Assembly (NCBI GenBank): GCA_017440925.1
Contig: JAFSAP010000034.1
Location: 1 to 64,000 of the forward strand
Length of the DNA stretch: 64,000 nt
Origin: Oscillospiraceae bacterium
GTDB taxonomy: Bacteria; Bacillota; Clostridia; Oscillospirales; Oscillospiraceae
Reading direction: 5' to 3'
Shown: positions 26,838-35,414 of the stretch, in pieces
Layout of the letters: every line of letters begins with the position of its first letter
Numbering within the stretch: position 1 is the stretch's first letter
Notes under the pieces: generated by a model
What the model was told of the DNA's origin: nothing
Database searches by the model: none
Seen by the model: only the letters and a program-made list of their open reading frames with translations
Translations under genes and position numbers: made by a program

Positions 26838-27584
26838 ATGCTTACTGTGAAACATGAGCTGAATGCCAAGGGTCAGCAGTATCATATCTGCTGCAGCGAG
26901 GGTGACGTAGGCCGTTACGTTCTGCTGCCTGGCGATCCCTTCCGTACCGATTTGATTGCCCAACGGTTTGACAATCCTGTTCTGGTTGCCCACAACCGGG
27001 AGCATAAGACCTGGACAGGCTACCTGGACGGTGTTAAGGTTTCTGTTACCTCCACAGGTATGGGCTGTCCTTCCACAGCAATCGCACTGGAAGAGCTGAT
27101 CCACTGCGGCGCAGATACTTTTATCCGCATTGGTACTGCCGGCCGTCTGTGTGAGCAGTCCCAGGATCCTGCCATCCAGGGCATCATCATTACCGGCTCC
27201 GTCCGGGATGAGGGAACGACCCGCCATTATATGCCCATCGAGTATCCTGCCATTGCTAACCGCCATATCGTTGGTGCGCTGGCAGATGCTGCCGAGAAGC
27301 ACGGATTCAACTATGTGGAAGGTCTTGCCCAGTGCAAGGATGCTTTCTATGGCCAGATCGATCCCGATGGCCTGCCCAACGGTGCTGTGCTGAAGCAGCG
27401 CTGGGAATGCTGGAAGGAAGGCAACGTTATGGCTTCCGAAATGGAAACTGCCGCCTTGTTTGTCATTTCCTCCATCCGCGGCTGCCGCGCCGGTGCAGTC
27501 ATGTCTTTCCAGAGCATGGAGCAGACCATTACCATTGCTGTGGATGCCCTGCGGGAAATGATCCGGAAAGACCAGAATAAATAA
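26838..27584 (+). CDS. Uridine phosphorylase-like nucleoside phosphorylase
   Basis: The 248-residue cytoplasmic enzyme belongs to the PNP/UDP family and should split a nucleoside with phosphate into base and ribose 1-phosphate. The phosphate-binding arginines lie in LPGDPFRTD and RIGTAG, the uridine-phosphorylase segment PIEYPA is present, the base-specificity loop reads FYGQIDPDGLPNG, and the ribose-binding EMETAA motif follows. These features favour uridine over purine nucleosides. It begins 1 base after the ecfA2 stop codon and shares its operon. Confidence 0.87.
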   Translation: MLTVKHELNAKGQQYHICCSEGDVGRYVLLPGDPFRTDLIAQRFDNPVLVAHNREHKTWTGYLDGVKVSVTSTGMGCPSTAIALEELIHCGADTFIRIGTAGRLCEQSQDPAIQGIIITGSVRDEGTTRHYMPIEYPAIANRHIVGALADAAEKHGFNYVEGLAQCKDAFYGQIDPDGLPNGAVLKQRWECWKEGNVMASEMETAALFVISSIRGCRAGAVMSFQSMEQTITIAVDALREMIRKDQNK

Positions 27585-27608
27585 TTGAATCATAAAGGGG
27601 AATGAAGG

Positions 27609-28817
27609 ATGGAAAAATTAAAAGTTTTATTCCTGATGGGTCCAGCGGACTGCAACGACCCCAATATCCCTGCTTACAGCGATAAATTCCTTGCTGACCT
27701 CAGTGCAGAGTGTGGTTTTGAAGTGGTCAATGCGCCTCTGGAGGAGGTGGCAGCTCAGCAGCTGCCGGTATTCTTCATCGCTTCCGGCGGTGCGGAAAAT
27801 GGCTTCAAGGCTGCCCACACGGCGGTGAAGGCACCCTATATCCTGTTGACTACGCCTTCCTATAACTCTTTGGCAGCAGCCATGGAGATTATGGGCTTCC
27901 TGGATGAAAATGGACTGCCCGGCGAGATTCTGCATGGTAGCATCAAGCGCATCGCTGCCCGTCTGAAAGTTCTGTTCCGTGCAGCCCAGGCGGTGGAAAA
28001 ATTGAAGGGCATGCGTCTTGGCTGCGTCGGCAAACCCGGCGGACTGATCGCCAGCGATGCCGATCCCGATAAACTGAAGGCTGCCTGCGGTATGGAGATC
28101 GTGGATATCGACCTGCAGGAGCTGGTAGCTGAGTATCATAAGGGTGGGTATACTGAAAATCAGTATACCCAGGAGCTGAAGAATAAGAAATTCTCAGCTG
28201 AGGAGATCGAAAAGGCTCTGAACGTCTATGGTGGTTGCCAGCGTCTGATCGAAAAATACAAGTTGGATGCCATCACTGTCCGCTGCTTTGAACTGATCAA
28301 CTATGTTCCAACAACTGGCTGTCTGGCTCTGGCGATTCTGAACACAGAAGGCATTCCTGCTGCCTGTGAGGGAGATGCCAAGACTCTGGTAGCCATGTCT
28401 GTGCTGAATGCCGTCACCGGCGGTTCCAGCTTCATGGCCAATCCCAGCTGCATGGATCCCGACACCGCGGAGATCATCTTTGCCCACTGCACACTGCCTA
28501 TTGATATGCCCGACAGCTATTTCCTTACCACTCACTTTGAGACGAACATGGGCGTAGCAGTGGCCTGCGATATTGCACCCCAGAGAATGACCCTCTTCAA
28601 GTGCAACGATGATCTGTCCCGCTGGTATGCCGATGGTGCGGACCTGATGGAAACCCTCCACAGACCTGACCTGTGCCGCTCCCAGATGCGGCTGCACCTG
28701 GATCATGGTACGGCCTATTTTGAGAATGGCCCTATCAGTAACCATCATCTGATCTGCAAGGGTGACTGGAGCAAGGAGATTGCTGAATTCTTCCGGATGG
28801 TTCAGATCAAGAAGTAA
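27609..28817 (+). CDS. L-fucose isomerase-like (COG2407-type) protein
   Basis: This 402-residue protein resembles the L-fucose/L-arabinose isomerase superfamily. It has an N-terminal Rossmann-like region and a C-terminal part with the ACEGDAKTL glutamate/aspartate and ITAxxHxE-like metal surroundings (VRCFELINYVPTTGC, MANPSCMDPD, IFAHCTLP). It should bind a divalent metal and isomerise a pentose or deoxyhexose. Between a nucleoside phosphorylase and a ribokinase, a ribose-derived sugar is the likeliest substrate, but that is inference. GGGGAATGAAGG precedes the ATG. Confidence 0.65.
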   Translation: MEKLKVLFLMGPADCNDPNIPAYSDKFLADLSAECGFEVVNAPLEEVAAQQLPVFFIASGGAENGFKAAHTAVKAPYILLTTPSYNSLAAAMEIMGFLDENGLPGEILHGSIKRIAARLKVLFRAAQAVEKLKGMRLGCVGKPGGLIASDADPDKLKAACGMEIVDIDLQELVAEYHKGGYTENQYTQELKNKKFSAEEIEKALNVYGGCQRLIEKYKLDAITVRCFELINYVPTTGCLALAILNTEGIPAACEGDAKTLVAMSVLNAVTGGSSFMANPSCMDPDTAEIIFAHCTLPIDMPDSYFLTTHFETNMGVAVACDIAPQRMTLFKCNDDLSRWYADGADLMETLHRPDLCRSQMRLHLDHGTAYFENGPISNHHLICKGDWSKEIAEFFRMVQIKK

Positions 28818-28835
28818 TTCCCAAAGGAGAACAGT

Positions 28836-29720
28836 ATGAAAATTTTAAGTTTTGGCTCTCTGAATCTGGATAAGGTTTATTCTGTGGAGCATTTTGTCCG
28901 GGCGGGGGAAACCCTCTCTTCTTCCAAACTGGAAGAATTCTGCGGTGGAAAGGGATTGAATCAATCTGTTGCCATTGCCCGTGCCGGTGGAAATGTGTAT
29001 CATGCAGGCTGTGTAGGTGCTGCAGACGGCGGTATGCTGCTGGATATGCTCCGCAGCAGCGGCGTGGACATCCATCTGGTGCAGCAGCTTCCCTGTCCCA
29101 GCGGACATGCCATTATCCAGGTGAACGCAGATGGTCAGAACTGTATTCTGCTCTTTGGCGGTGCAAACCAGCAGGTGAGTGAGGATCAGATCGATGCAAC
29201 TCTGGCTGCGTTCGATGCTGGCGACATCCTGGTGCTGCAGAATGAGATCAGCAATCTTGCCTATCTGATGGAAGCAGCAGGGAAGAAGGGAATGACCATT
29301 GTGCTGAATCCCTCTCCCATGACAGAGAATATCCTGTCCATGCCGCTGCAGTATGTCAGCTATTTCCTGCTGAATGAAGTGGAGGCAAGGGATCTTTGCG
29401 GAGAGGAAGCGGCAGACGAGGAGTATCCCGATAAGCTCCTTGCCCGCTTCCCTGGCAGTAGGATCGTGCTGACACTGGGTGACCGGGGCTGCATCTACCG
29501 GGATGCCCAGCAGCAGATCAGCTATCCTGCCCACAAGGTGCAGGCGGTGGATACCACCGCTGCCGGCGATACGTTTACCGGCTTCTTTGTGGCAGCGATT
29601 GCTGCAGGTCTGGATGTACATACTGCTCTGGAGCAGGCAACCAAGGCAGCGGCCATTTCTGTTGGCCGCAAGGGTGCTGCCCCCAGCATTCCCACCCGGG
29701 ACGAGATGCTTGCCTTTTAA
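28836..29720 (+). CDS. rbsK: Ribokinase-like PfkB sugar kinase
   Basis: The 294-residue PfkB kinase has the N-terminal CGGKGLNQSVAIA signature and the C-terminal DTTAAGDTFTGFF motif with its catalytic aspartate, in the form typical of ribokinase. It would phosphorylate ribose freed by the nucleoside hydrolase or phosphatase action and feed it to the pentose phosphate pathway. AAAGGAGA precedes the start. It is the last gene of the MFS/ECF/nucleoside operon and is followed by a strong terminator. Confidence 0.87.
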   Translation: MKILSFGSLNLDKVYSVEHFVRAGETLSSSKLEEFCGGKGLNQSVAIARAGGNVYHAGCVGAADGGMLLDMLRSSGVDIHLVQQLPCPSGHAIIQVNADGQNCILLFGGANQQVSEDQIDATLAAFDAGDILVLQNEISNLAYLMEAAGKKGMTIVLNPSPMTENILSMPLQYVSYFLLNEVEARDLCGEEAADEEYPDKLLARFPGSRIVLTLGDRGCIYRDAQQQISYPAHKVQAVDTTAAGDTFTGFFVAAIAAGLDVHTALEQATKAAAISVGRKGAAPSIPTRDEMLAF

Positions 29721-29734
29721 CCACAAGTAAAATA

Positions 29735-29764
29735 AAACCATCGGCCTTTGTGCCGATGGTTTTT
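29735..29764 (+). terminator. Terminator of the nucleoside operon
   Basis: A perfect 11-bp stem (AAACCATCGGC / GCCGATGGTTT) with a 6-base loop runs into TTTT, 14 bases past the ribokinase stop. Confidence 0.88.
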
Positions 29765-29781
29765 AATGTTGTCCTGTAAAC

Positions 29782-29810
29782 TTGTATTCTGGCATGGCCT
29801 GTGGTATATT
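29782..29810 (+). promoter_or_regulatory. Promoter of the GNAT gene
   Basis: TTGTAT (29782-29787), 17 bases, TATATT (29805-29810), 29 bases before the start codon. Confidence 0.6.
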
Positions 29811-29839
29811 TTTTCTATCTGACATTCTGAGGTGCAATT

Positions 29840-30286
29840 ATGCGGATTTATGAAGTGAAAGAAAATAAAAAGCAGTATCTTTCGCTGCTGCTTCTGGCAG
29901 ATGAACAGGAGAATATGATCGACCGGTATCTGAACCGTGGCGCGATGTATGTTTTGGAGGATGATGGCATTAAAGCGGAATGTGTTGTCACCAATGAAGG
30001 GAACGGCATTCTGGAAATCAAGAACATTGCCACCCATCCGGATTATCAAAAACAGGGCTATGCCCGAAAGCTGATAAACTTCCTGGAAAACCATTATGCC
30101 GGAAAATTTTCTATTCTGCAGGTTGGCACTGGAGACAGCCCGCTGACCATCCCTTTTTATGAAAAATGCGGCTTTGTCCGTTCCCATGTAGTTAAGAATT
30201 TTTTTACGGATAACTATGACCACCCCATTGTGGAGTGCGGTATACTGCTAAAAGATATGGTTTATCTGCAAAAAACGATTTCATAA
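29840..30286 (+). CDS. GNAT family N-acetyltransferase
   Basis: This 148-residue protein has the GNAT acetyl-CoA fold: motif A is IKNIATHPDYQKQGYARKLI with the Q/RxxGxG/A-type pyrophosphate loop, and motif B is FYEKCGF. It should acetylate an amine on a small molecule or protein. The substrate is unknown. It has its own promoter and terminator, so its neighbours say nothing about its role. Confidence 0.83.
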   Translation: MRIYEVKENKKQYLSLLLLADEQENMIDRYLNRGAMYVLEDDGIKAECVVTNEGNGILEIKNIATHPDYQKQGYARKLINFLENHYAGKFSILQVGTGDSPLTIPFYEKCGFVRSHVVKNFFTDNYDHPIVECGILLKDMVYLQKTIS

Positions 30287-30289
30287 AAC

Positions 30290-30325
30290 GCAGCCACTCT
30301 TTTCGAAACAGTGGCTGCATTTTTT
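30290..30325 (+). terminator. Bidirectional terminator between the GNAT and SDR genes
   Basis: A 9-bp stem (GCAGCCACT / AGTGGCTGC) with an 11-base loop is followed rightward by ATTTTTTC and leftward by GTTTTATG. Confidence 0.83.
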
Positions 30326-30338
30326 CTATATCTGCCTG

Positions 30339-31679
30339 TTATCTGCGAAGACGCTCTTTGGCTTCCTCCACAGTTTCACCCTCCCGGGCCAGGAATTTCT
30401 CAACAAACTTGTTCTCAATTTTCTTATAGCCGGATACGACACCGCTTTCAACCTTCTTGTAACTGCCTACAACGCCGTCCTCAACCTTCTGATAGGTATC
30501 CAAAACGCCCTCTTCCACAACTTTGTATGCTTTTTCTATGTCGATGTCGGGAATGGACATCTCGTGCCCAGTGGCCTTCACGATATCTTCCATATAGCCG
30601 CCCTCACGGATCTGTTCGTTGGTCATGAGGGTAGGCTTCTCGGTGACACCGTTTCCATCGATCAGTCCCTCAGCAATCATCCACTGGACTTCATCATGGA
30701 TGGTTTCTTCGTAGGAACGGGTGGTATAACCCAGTTCGTTTTCTGCCTTGGAGTAGTCAAATTCGTTGTTTCGTGCCAAGTTATAGACAGAGAATGTGGT
30801 CATCAGCGGCATTTTACCGGTCTTTTCAGCCTGCTTTTCCAAACCGGCAGCAATTTTGTCTGCAAGATCCAGGGGAAGATAAAATTTGATCTGCTTTGCA
30901 TTGCACTCCTTGTGGAGCATATCGCACATCTGCTTTAATGTGACGGTCTTGTTGGCCAGAATGTAACACTCACCGATGCGGCCTTTGTCCACAGCGGCAA
31001 TGGTGCCGGCAGCCAAGTCACGAACGTCGCAGAGATTGAAACTGCCCTGCATTCCCATGGGCATCTCACCTTTGATGATCTGCAGCAAGGTACCGGTTGT
31101 CTCACCGATGGCATGATCGTTGGGACCCAGGATGCCGGAGGGATGAACAACGCAGGACTTCAGGCCCATGACCTGAACAGCATCCAGTACCATCTGGGTG
31201 GCAGTAGCCTTGCTTTGGGAGTATGCACCCACAACCTTCTTGGGATCACAGGGGGTGAACTTGTTGACTTCCCGGATCTTAATACCGTGAGGTTCTTCGG
31301 GGATGGCACCGGTGGAGGAGACATAGACCATCTTCTCACACTCGGGGTGATTAAGAACCTTGGTGATGATATTCCGAGTGCCGCCTACGTTGACAGCCAT
31401 GAGCTTTTCGGAATAGTTGGGGTTTACTGTGACCATGGAAGCGCAGTGGATCACCACAGAAGTACAGCCATCGGGGACAGTGAAGAAAGGGTCCAAAGAG
31501 GTTGCGTCGGTCAGATCACCCAGAACGACCTCCACTTCCTTGGGAATGAATTTAACGGACTTGTCATTGGGAAGAACCAGAGCCCGAACCTTGCAGCCCT
31601 TTTCCAGCAGTTGCATGCAGATATTGGTGCCAAGGAATCCGGCAGCGCCAGTCAGCAGATAAATACGATTTTCATTCAT
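30339..31679 (-). CDS. NAD-dependent epimerase/dehydratase (extended SDR) with repetitive C-terminal tail
   Basis: The 446-residue protein has an extended-SDR Rossmann domain with LTGAAGFLGTNI, VVIHCAS, VYVSSTGA and the catalytic YSQSK (Y-x3-K), similar to dihydroflavonol reductase-like/NAD-dependent epimerases. Residues ~395-430 carry three or four degenerate copies of a YKKVExGVVxx unit, an amphipathic repeat that may bind membrane or protein partners. AGGAG is 10 bases from ATG 31679, which I prefer to a GTG nine bases upstream. Substrate is unknown. Confidence 0.82.
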   Translation of the reverse strand: MNENRIYLLTGAAGFLGTNICMQLLEKGCKVRALVLPNDKSVKFIPKEVEVVLGDLTDATSLDPFFTVPDGCTSVVIHCASMVTVNPNYSEKLMAVNVGGTRNIITKVLNHPECEKMVYVSSTGAIPEEPHGIKIREVNKFTPCDPKKVVGAYSQSKATATQMVLDAVQVMGLKSCVVHPSGILGPNDHAIGETTGTLLQIIKGEMPMGMQGSFNLCDVRDLAAGTIAAVDKGRIGECYILANKTVTLKQMCDMLHKECNAKQIKFYLPLDLADKIAAGLEKQAEKTGKMPLMTTFSVYNLARNNEFDYSKAENELGYTTRSYEETIHDEVQWMIAEGLIDGNGVTEKPTLMTNEQIREGGYMEDIVKATGHEMSIPDIDIEKAYKVVEEGVLDTYQKVEDGVVGSYKKVESGVVSGYKKIENKFVEKFLAREGETVEEAKERLRR

Positions 31680-31771
31680 AATGTGCACGCTCCTAAAAAT
31701 TTTATTTTGTATGCAAACATTGTATCGGAGCGGTATTTTAGGGATGTTTGGATTGTGTTTCTGAAATATTA

Positions 31772-31811
31772 AAATACAGGGACTTACGGATACCGGTAAG
31801 TCCTTGTATTT
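31772..31811 (-). terminator. Terminator of the two-component operon
   Basis: A 16-bp stem with a single G-U pair (31772-31787 with 31796-31811) begins at the stop codon of the last gene and is followed on the minus strand by TTAATATTTC. Confidence 0.75.
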
Positions 31812-32200
31812 TATTTCAATAATTCCTCTGTCAGCTTCAGTATTTCCGGTGCGATCCGGTTTCTCTCTTTTTTAAGGACAAGGTTGAAAATGGGGTAGGC
31901 CGATGCCACAAGAATCAGACCACAAAGTCCAACCATTAATCCATAACCGAAAGAATTGATGATCCCCAGAATGGTGCCAAGATCTGTCATAATCAGACTC
32001 ATTCCCGTACCAAGGAAAAGCACTCCGATGATGCCGACACCGATGGACCAGGCATTCGCTTTTTGCGTGGCGGAATGGTGAAGTTTTCGCAGCTGCTCCA
32101 TTTTATCTTCCTGCTTCGGCAAATATTTCTTCCGGATGGCCATAATTTCTTCCTGCTGCTCAGCAGAATAGGTAAACTGAAAAGAACGGTCGTTATCCAT
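31811..32200 (-). CDS. Two-helix membrane protein, paralogue A
   Basis: This 129-residue protein has a charged N-terminal helix (TYSAEQQEEIMAIRKKYLP), two membrane helices (about 50-72 and 82-105) and a charged C-terminal helix. The motif GTGMSLIMTDLGTILG joins the helices. I do not recognise a function. Two paralogues lie at 35014-35382 and 35415-35795. It overlaps the preceding membrane-protein gene by 8 bases and is the last gene of the response regulator/histidine kinase operon. Confidence 0.75.
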   Translation of the reverse strand: MDNDRSFQFTYSAEQQEEIMAIRKKYLPKQEDKMEQLRKLHHSATQKANAWSIGVGIIGVLFLGTGMSLIMTDLGTILGIINSFGYGLMVGLCGLILVASAYPIFNLVLKKERNRIAPEILKLTEELLK

Positions 32201-33158
32201 AGCAAGTCTCCTGTATTTTTCTGATTTCCCGGTTGCCTCTGCGGATCATATAGATGCCCATAGCCATGACCATCAGGCACACAACACAGCCGGTAACTGT
32301 GTTCAGTATGGTTTCCCAGTGGCCGCCGGTGCCAAAGGTGTGCAGCATACTGGCTTGCAGGGAGAATATGGCAAAAATGGCTTGTGCCAGATTCAGCATC
32401 CGGACAGAGGAATCCACCGGGTGGACATGCTTTCTGTCTTTTGCAATGTGCAGGAAACTGGCAATGATTTTATAAAAGGCGAATACGGCAGTGATAATTA
32501 CCAGTATTTCCCCCTGGTCATAGGCCCGGTTCCAGTTCACCATCTGAAATACGAGTCCTGTCAGTGTCAAATGCATCAGCAGGATCAGTCCACCGCAGTC
32601 TCTGTAGGAACGCCACTGCTGTTCCAGGCTGCCGGGATGCTTTCTTCGCAGGATCTGGAACAGTTGAATGATGGCCTGCATCAGATTGTAGATACCGTCT
32701 GCTCCAATCCAGGCTGAGGGAAGCAGAATGCCAAGGACGATTTTGAAAATACCGTAGGCAAAATTGATGATCTGATCCACATACAGTGCAGCAGTCAGCT
32801 TTTTTTCTTTGTTTGCCAAAAATTCCGCGGTTTTCGGGTGGTTGACCAGCCACATTTTTGCACATCGGATGATGGATGGTATCTTTGTGCAGAGTGCAAT
32901 CAGACAATAAGTGGACAGAGTGTAGAGAAAATAGGCCGGTATCCACTGGGCCAAGCCCCGTGTAAATACAAAAACCAGACCGATAATGCAGACTGCTGTC
33001 AGCGTAAGCACTAAAGAAGATGGAATCGAAAACAGCCGTTTCCAGCCGCTCCAGCGGACTGCAGTTTTCCAGTATCTGACACAAAATCCAGCAAAGCTTC
33101 CCCAGCCTTTCCAGTGGAGGAGATTCTGCCAATGGTTTAAAAAGGAAATATGTTTCAT
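32193..33158 (-). CDS. Multi-pass membrane protein in the two-component operon
   Basis: This 321-residue protein has about seven hydrophobic segments, the first at residues ~48-68, with a basic Trp-rich N-terminus and a basic C-terminal tail. I recognise no family with confidence; a distant likeness to cation-diffusion-type or histidine-kinase-associated membrane proteins is too weak to use. It starts 3 bases after the histidine kinase stop and overlaps the next gene, so it is likely a partner or target of that system. Confidence 0.72.
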   Translation of the reverse strand: MKHISFLNHWQNLLHWKGWGSFAGFCVRYWKTAVRWSGWKRLFSIPSSLVLTLTAVCIIGLVFVFTRGLAQWIPAYFLYTLSTYCLIALCTKIPSIIRCAKMWLVNHPKTAEFLANKEKKLTAALYVDQIINFAYGIFKIVLGILLPSAWIGADGIYNLMQAIIQLFQILRRKHPGSLEQQWRSYRDCGGLILLMHLTLTGLVFQMVNWNRAYDQGEILVIITAVFAFYKIIASFLHIAKDRKHVHPVDSSVRMLNLAQAIFAIFSLQASMLHTFGTGGHWETILNTVTGCVVCLMVMAMGIYMIRRGNREIRKIQETCYG

Positions 33159-33161
33159 GTT

Positions 33162-34229
33162 TTAGTTCCTCCGGATCCTTACAGTAAAAGTGCTTCCTTT
33201 TCCGTAGGTGCTTTCCACATGTATCTCACCGTTGAGAATGTCTACGACCCGCTTCACCAGAGCCAATCCCAGTCCATTGCCCTGGGTGGCGTGGGAGGTA
33301 TCGCCTTGGTAAAACTTTTCGAAAATATGCTGGCCCACTTCCGGTTTGATACCGCAGCCGGTATCCCGGACGGAAACAACAACCTGATTCCCTTTGGTTT
33401 TCAGGCAGATGCAGATGGTTCCGCCTTCTGGTGTAAACTTGACGGCGTTGGAAATCAGATTGTTCCAAACAAGGCTTAGCAGTTCAGAATCTGACTGGAT
33501 TATGATATTTTCATCAATGTCTGCTTCGATGTTCAGATTTTTCTGTTCCCACAGGTCTTCAAAATGCAGCATACATTGGCAGAGCTGCTCACTCAAATCA
33601 TAGGGTTCTGCCTTGGGGAAGATCTGCTGGTTTTCCAGCTTGTTCAGCTTCAGAATATTCGTGATCAGCTGTGCAAGGCGTCTGGCAGCTTCTGAGATCG
33701 CCTTTGCGTAGGTGTTTTTTTCTGCTTCCGTAATGCCGGGCCGCTGCAGCATGGTGGCATAATTTCCCATAACTGCCAGAGGTGTTTTCAGCTCGTGGGA
33801 AACATTGGCGATGAAGTCTGTCCGAAGGGTCTCCGTGCCGGATAGTTCTGCTGCCATTTTGTTCAAGGCATGAATGATCTGATTGAATTCATCCAGCCCT
33901 ACACCCTTTAAGGGCTCCACACGGACGGTGAAATCTCCCTGCATGATCTGTTCGGCAGCCTGGGTGATGATCTTCACAGGCCGCTCCACCATGATCTTTC
34001 GCCGAATGCGGTCAATAGAGGAGAAAACAAAGGTCAGCAATATCACATTGCCAAAGGTCAGTTTGGCAGCATCAGTAATATTTTCAGCAGTAAACACAAG
34101 ACCCATGGAATCTGCCAGGGTAGTGACAAAGAGCACCATGCAGCAGGTAACAGCAAAGGCGACGACAAGAAAGAAGACGATATAATTATGGATGGCCTGT
34201 AGAACACGGCGGCAGGACAGCTGTTTCAT
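33162..34229 (-). CDS. Sensor histidine kinase
   Basis: The 355-residue kinase has two membrane helices (about 12-35 and 55-75) with a very short external loop, a HAMP domain (about 75-130), the phospho-accepting H-box NVSHELKTPL, and an ATPase domain with N-box NLISNAVKF, G1 DTGCGIKP and G2 GNGLGLAL. The small sensor loop suggests it reads the membrane itself or a partner protein. It overlaps the response regulator gene by 4 bases (ATGA). Confidence 0.93.
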   Translation of the reverse strand: MKQLSCRRVLQAIHNYIVFFLVVAFAVTCCMVLFVTTLADSMGLVFTAENITDAAKLTFGNVILLTFVFSSIDRIRRKIMVERPVKIITQAAEQIMQGDFTVRVEPLKGVGLDEFNQIIHALNKMAAELSGTETLRTDFIANVSHELKTPLAVMGNYATMLQRPGITEAEKNTYAKAISEAARRLAQLITNILKLNKLENQQIFPKAEPYDLSEQLCQCMLHFEDLWEQKNLNIEADIDENIIIQSDSELLSLVWNNLISNAVKFTPEGGTICICLKTKGNQVVVSVRDTGCGIKPEVGQHIFEKFYQGDTSHATQGNGLGLALVKRVVDILNGEIHVESTYGKGSTFTVRIRRN

Positions 34230-34897
34230 TTGATTACCACCTTGTACCCCAGACCGTGCACGGTCTTGATTTCAAAGTCCTGGCAGCCTGTCAGCTTGTT
34301 TCTCAGCTTGGTCATATAAACATCCACTGCCCGGGGGGCAGTCTCTGTATCTGCATCCCAGAATTCATCCATCAGTTGCTGCCGTGTGAAGGTCTTTTTG
34401 GGATAACTGAGCAGTTTGTAAAGAATGTTGAATTCCCGGTTGGTCAGATTGATCTCTTCCTCTCCCAATACAGCTGTATGCTCATCCATATCCATGGTGA
34501 AGCTGCCGACCTCCAGCTTCCGGGAACTGGCGATTTTTGCCCGGCGCAGCAGGGCGCCGATCCGTAGGAACAACTCGTCCAGGTCAATGGGCTTTACCAT
34601 ATAATCGTCAACACCGATCCGGAATCCCCGCTGCTTGGAAGCAAAATCATCCCGTGCAGTCATAAACAGAATGGGAATGTTCTCGTTGAGGCTGCGCACG
34701 GTTTTGGCAAATTCAAATCCATCGATGCCCGGCATCATAATGTCGGATACGATCAGGTCAAACATGGTGCCATACATGGCATCATAGGCATCTCCGGCAT
34801 TTAAACACCCGGTTGCTTTGTATCCGCTGGTGTTGAGAAAAGCACATACGGTATGGTTTAAATCCCTGTCATCTTCCACAACCAAAATATGAAACAT
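34226..34897 (-). CDS. OmpR/PhoB-family response regulator
   Basis: The 223-residue regulator has a receiver domain with the acidic pair EDD near the N-terminus, the phospho-accepting aspartate in LIVSDIMMPG and lysine in MVKPID, then a winged-helix DNA-binding domain with LTNREFNILYKLLSYP and the recognition helix region RAVDVYMTKLRNKL. GGAGG is 7 bases from ATG 34897, which I prefer to the ATG at 34903. It is the first gene of a four-gene operon. Confidence 0.94.
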   Translation of the reverse strand: MFHILVVEDDRDLNHTVCAFLNTSGYKATGCLNAGDAYDAMYGTMFDLIVSDIMMPGIDGFEFAKTVRSLNENIPILFMTARDDFASKQRGFRIGVDDYMVKPIDLDELFLRIGALLRRAKIASSRKLEVGSFTMDMDEHTAVLGEEEINLTNREFNILYKLLSYPKKTFTRQQLMDEFWDADTETAPRAVDVYMTKLRNKLTGCQDFEIKTVHGLGYKVVIK

Positions 34898-34926
34898 CGC
34901 CATGCCTCCATAGGTAATTTATTGTA

Positions 34927-34955
34927 TTATATACGATACCATCCAAATGTTAAAG
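34927..34955 (-). promoter_or_regulatory. Promoter of the two-component operon
   Basis: Minus-strand TTTAAC (34950-34955), 17 bases, perfect TATAAT (34927-34932). Confidence 0.65.
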
Positions 34956-34982
34956 TTTTGTTTGCGTTTTCGGTAAAAAAAG

Positions 34983-35008
34983 AAAAACGGAGCCGAAACT
35001 CCGTTTTT
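34983..35008 (-). terminator. Terminator of the paralogue B/C operon
   Basis: A perfect 10-bp stem (AAAAACGGAG / CTCCGTTTTT) with a 6-base loop is followed on the minus strand by TTTTTTTACCG. Confidence 0.85.
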
Positions 35009-35013
35009 GAAGC

Positions 35014-35382
35014 TTATTTGTTTTCCATCAGCTTTTCACTGAGAGCCAGAATTGCCGGGCCATACTTTTTCTTTCGTCTGGACAGGATCTTTTTGTAAAT
35101 GGGATAGGTGGTAAGTGCCATAACCATACCCACAACACCGGTGATGATACCAGGAACCAGCGTTTCCTGTAGTCCCAGAATAGCACCGATATCAGTCATA
35201 ATAAGACTCATTCCGGAGCCCATTACCAGAGCACTGACAGTGCCATAGGTGTAAGCAAAAACATGGGCAGGGCGGTTGACTTTGATATCCAGAGCTTTCA
35301 GTTTATCCAGTTCGGTATGTTCTGCCTCGGTATATTGTGTGCGGATCTGCTGAATCAGAAATTCCTGATCGTTGTTGACCAT
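35014..35382 (-). CDS. Two-helix membrane protein, paralogue B
   Basis: This 122-residue protein shares the layout of paralogue A, with a charged N-terminal helix, the joining motif GSGMSLIMTDIGAILG, two membrane helices and a Lys-rich tail. Function unknown. The start at 35382 follows AGGTAAT. A longer frame upstream has no support because it overlaps the neighbouring gene. It follows paralogue C by 32 bases in the same operon, next to a two-component operon that contains paralogue A. Confidence 0.74.
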   Translation of the reverse strand: MVNNDQEFLIQQIRTQYTEAEHTELDKLKALDIKVNRPAHVFAYTYGTVSALVMGSGMSLIMTDIGAILGLQETLVPGIITGVVGMVMALTTYPIYKKILSRRKKKYGPAILALSEKLMENK

Positions 35383-35414
35383 GATTATTACCTCTTTCGT
35401 ATTATAAAATTTTG

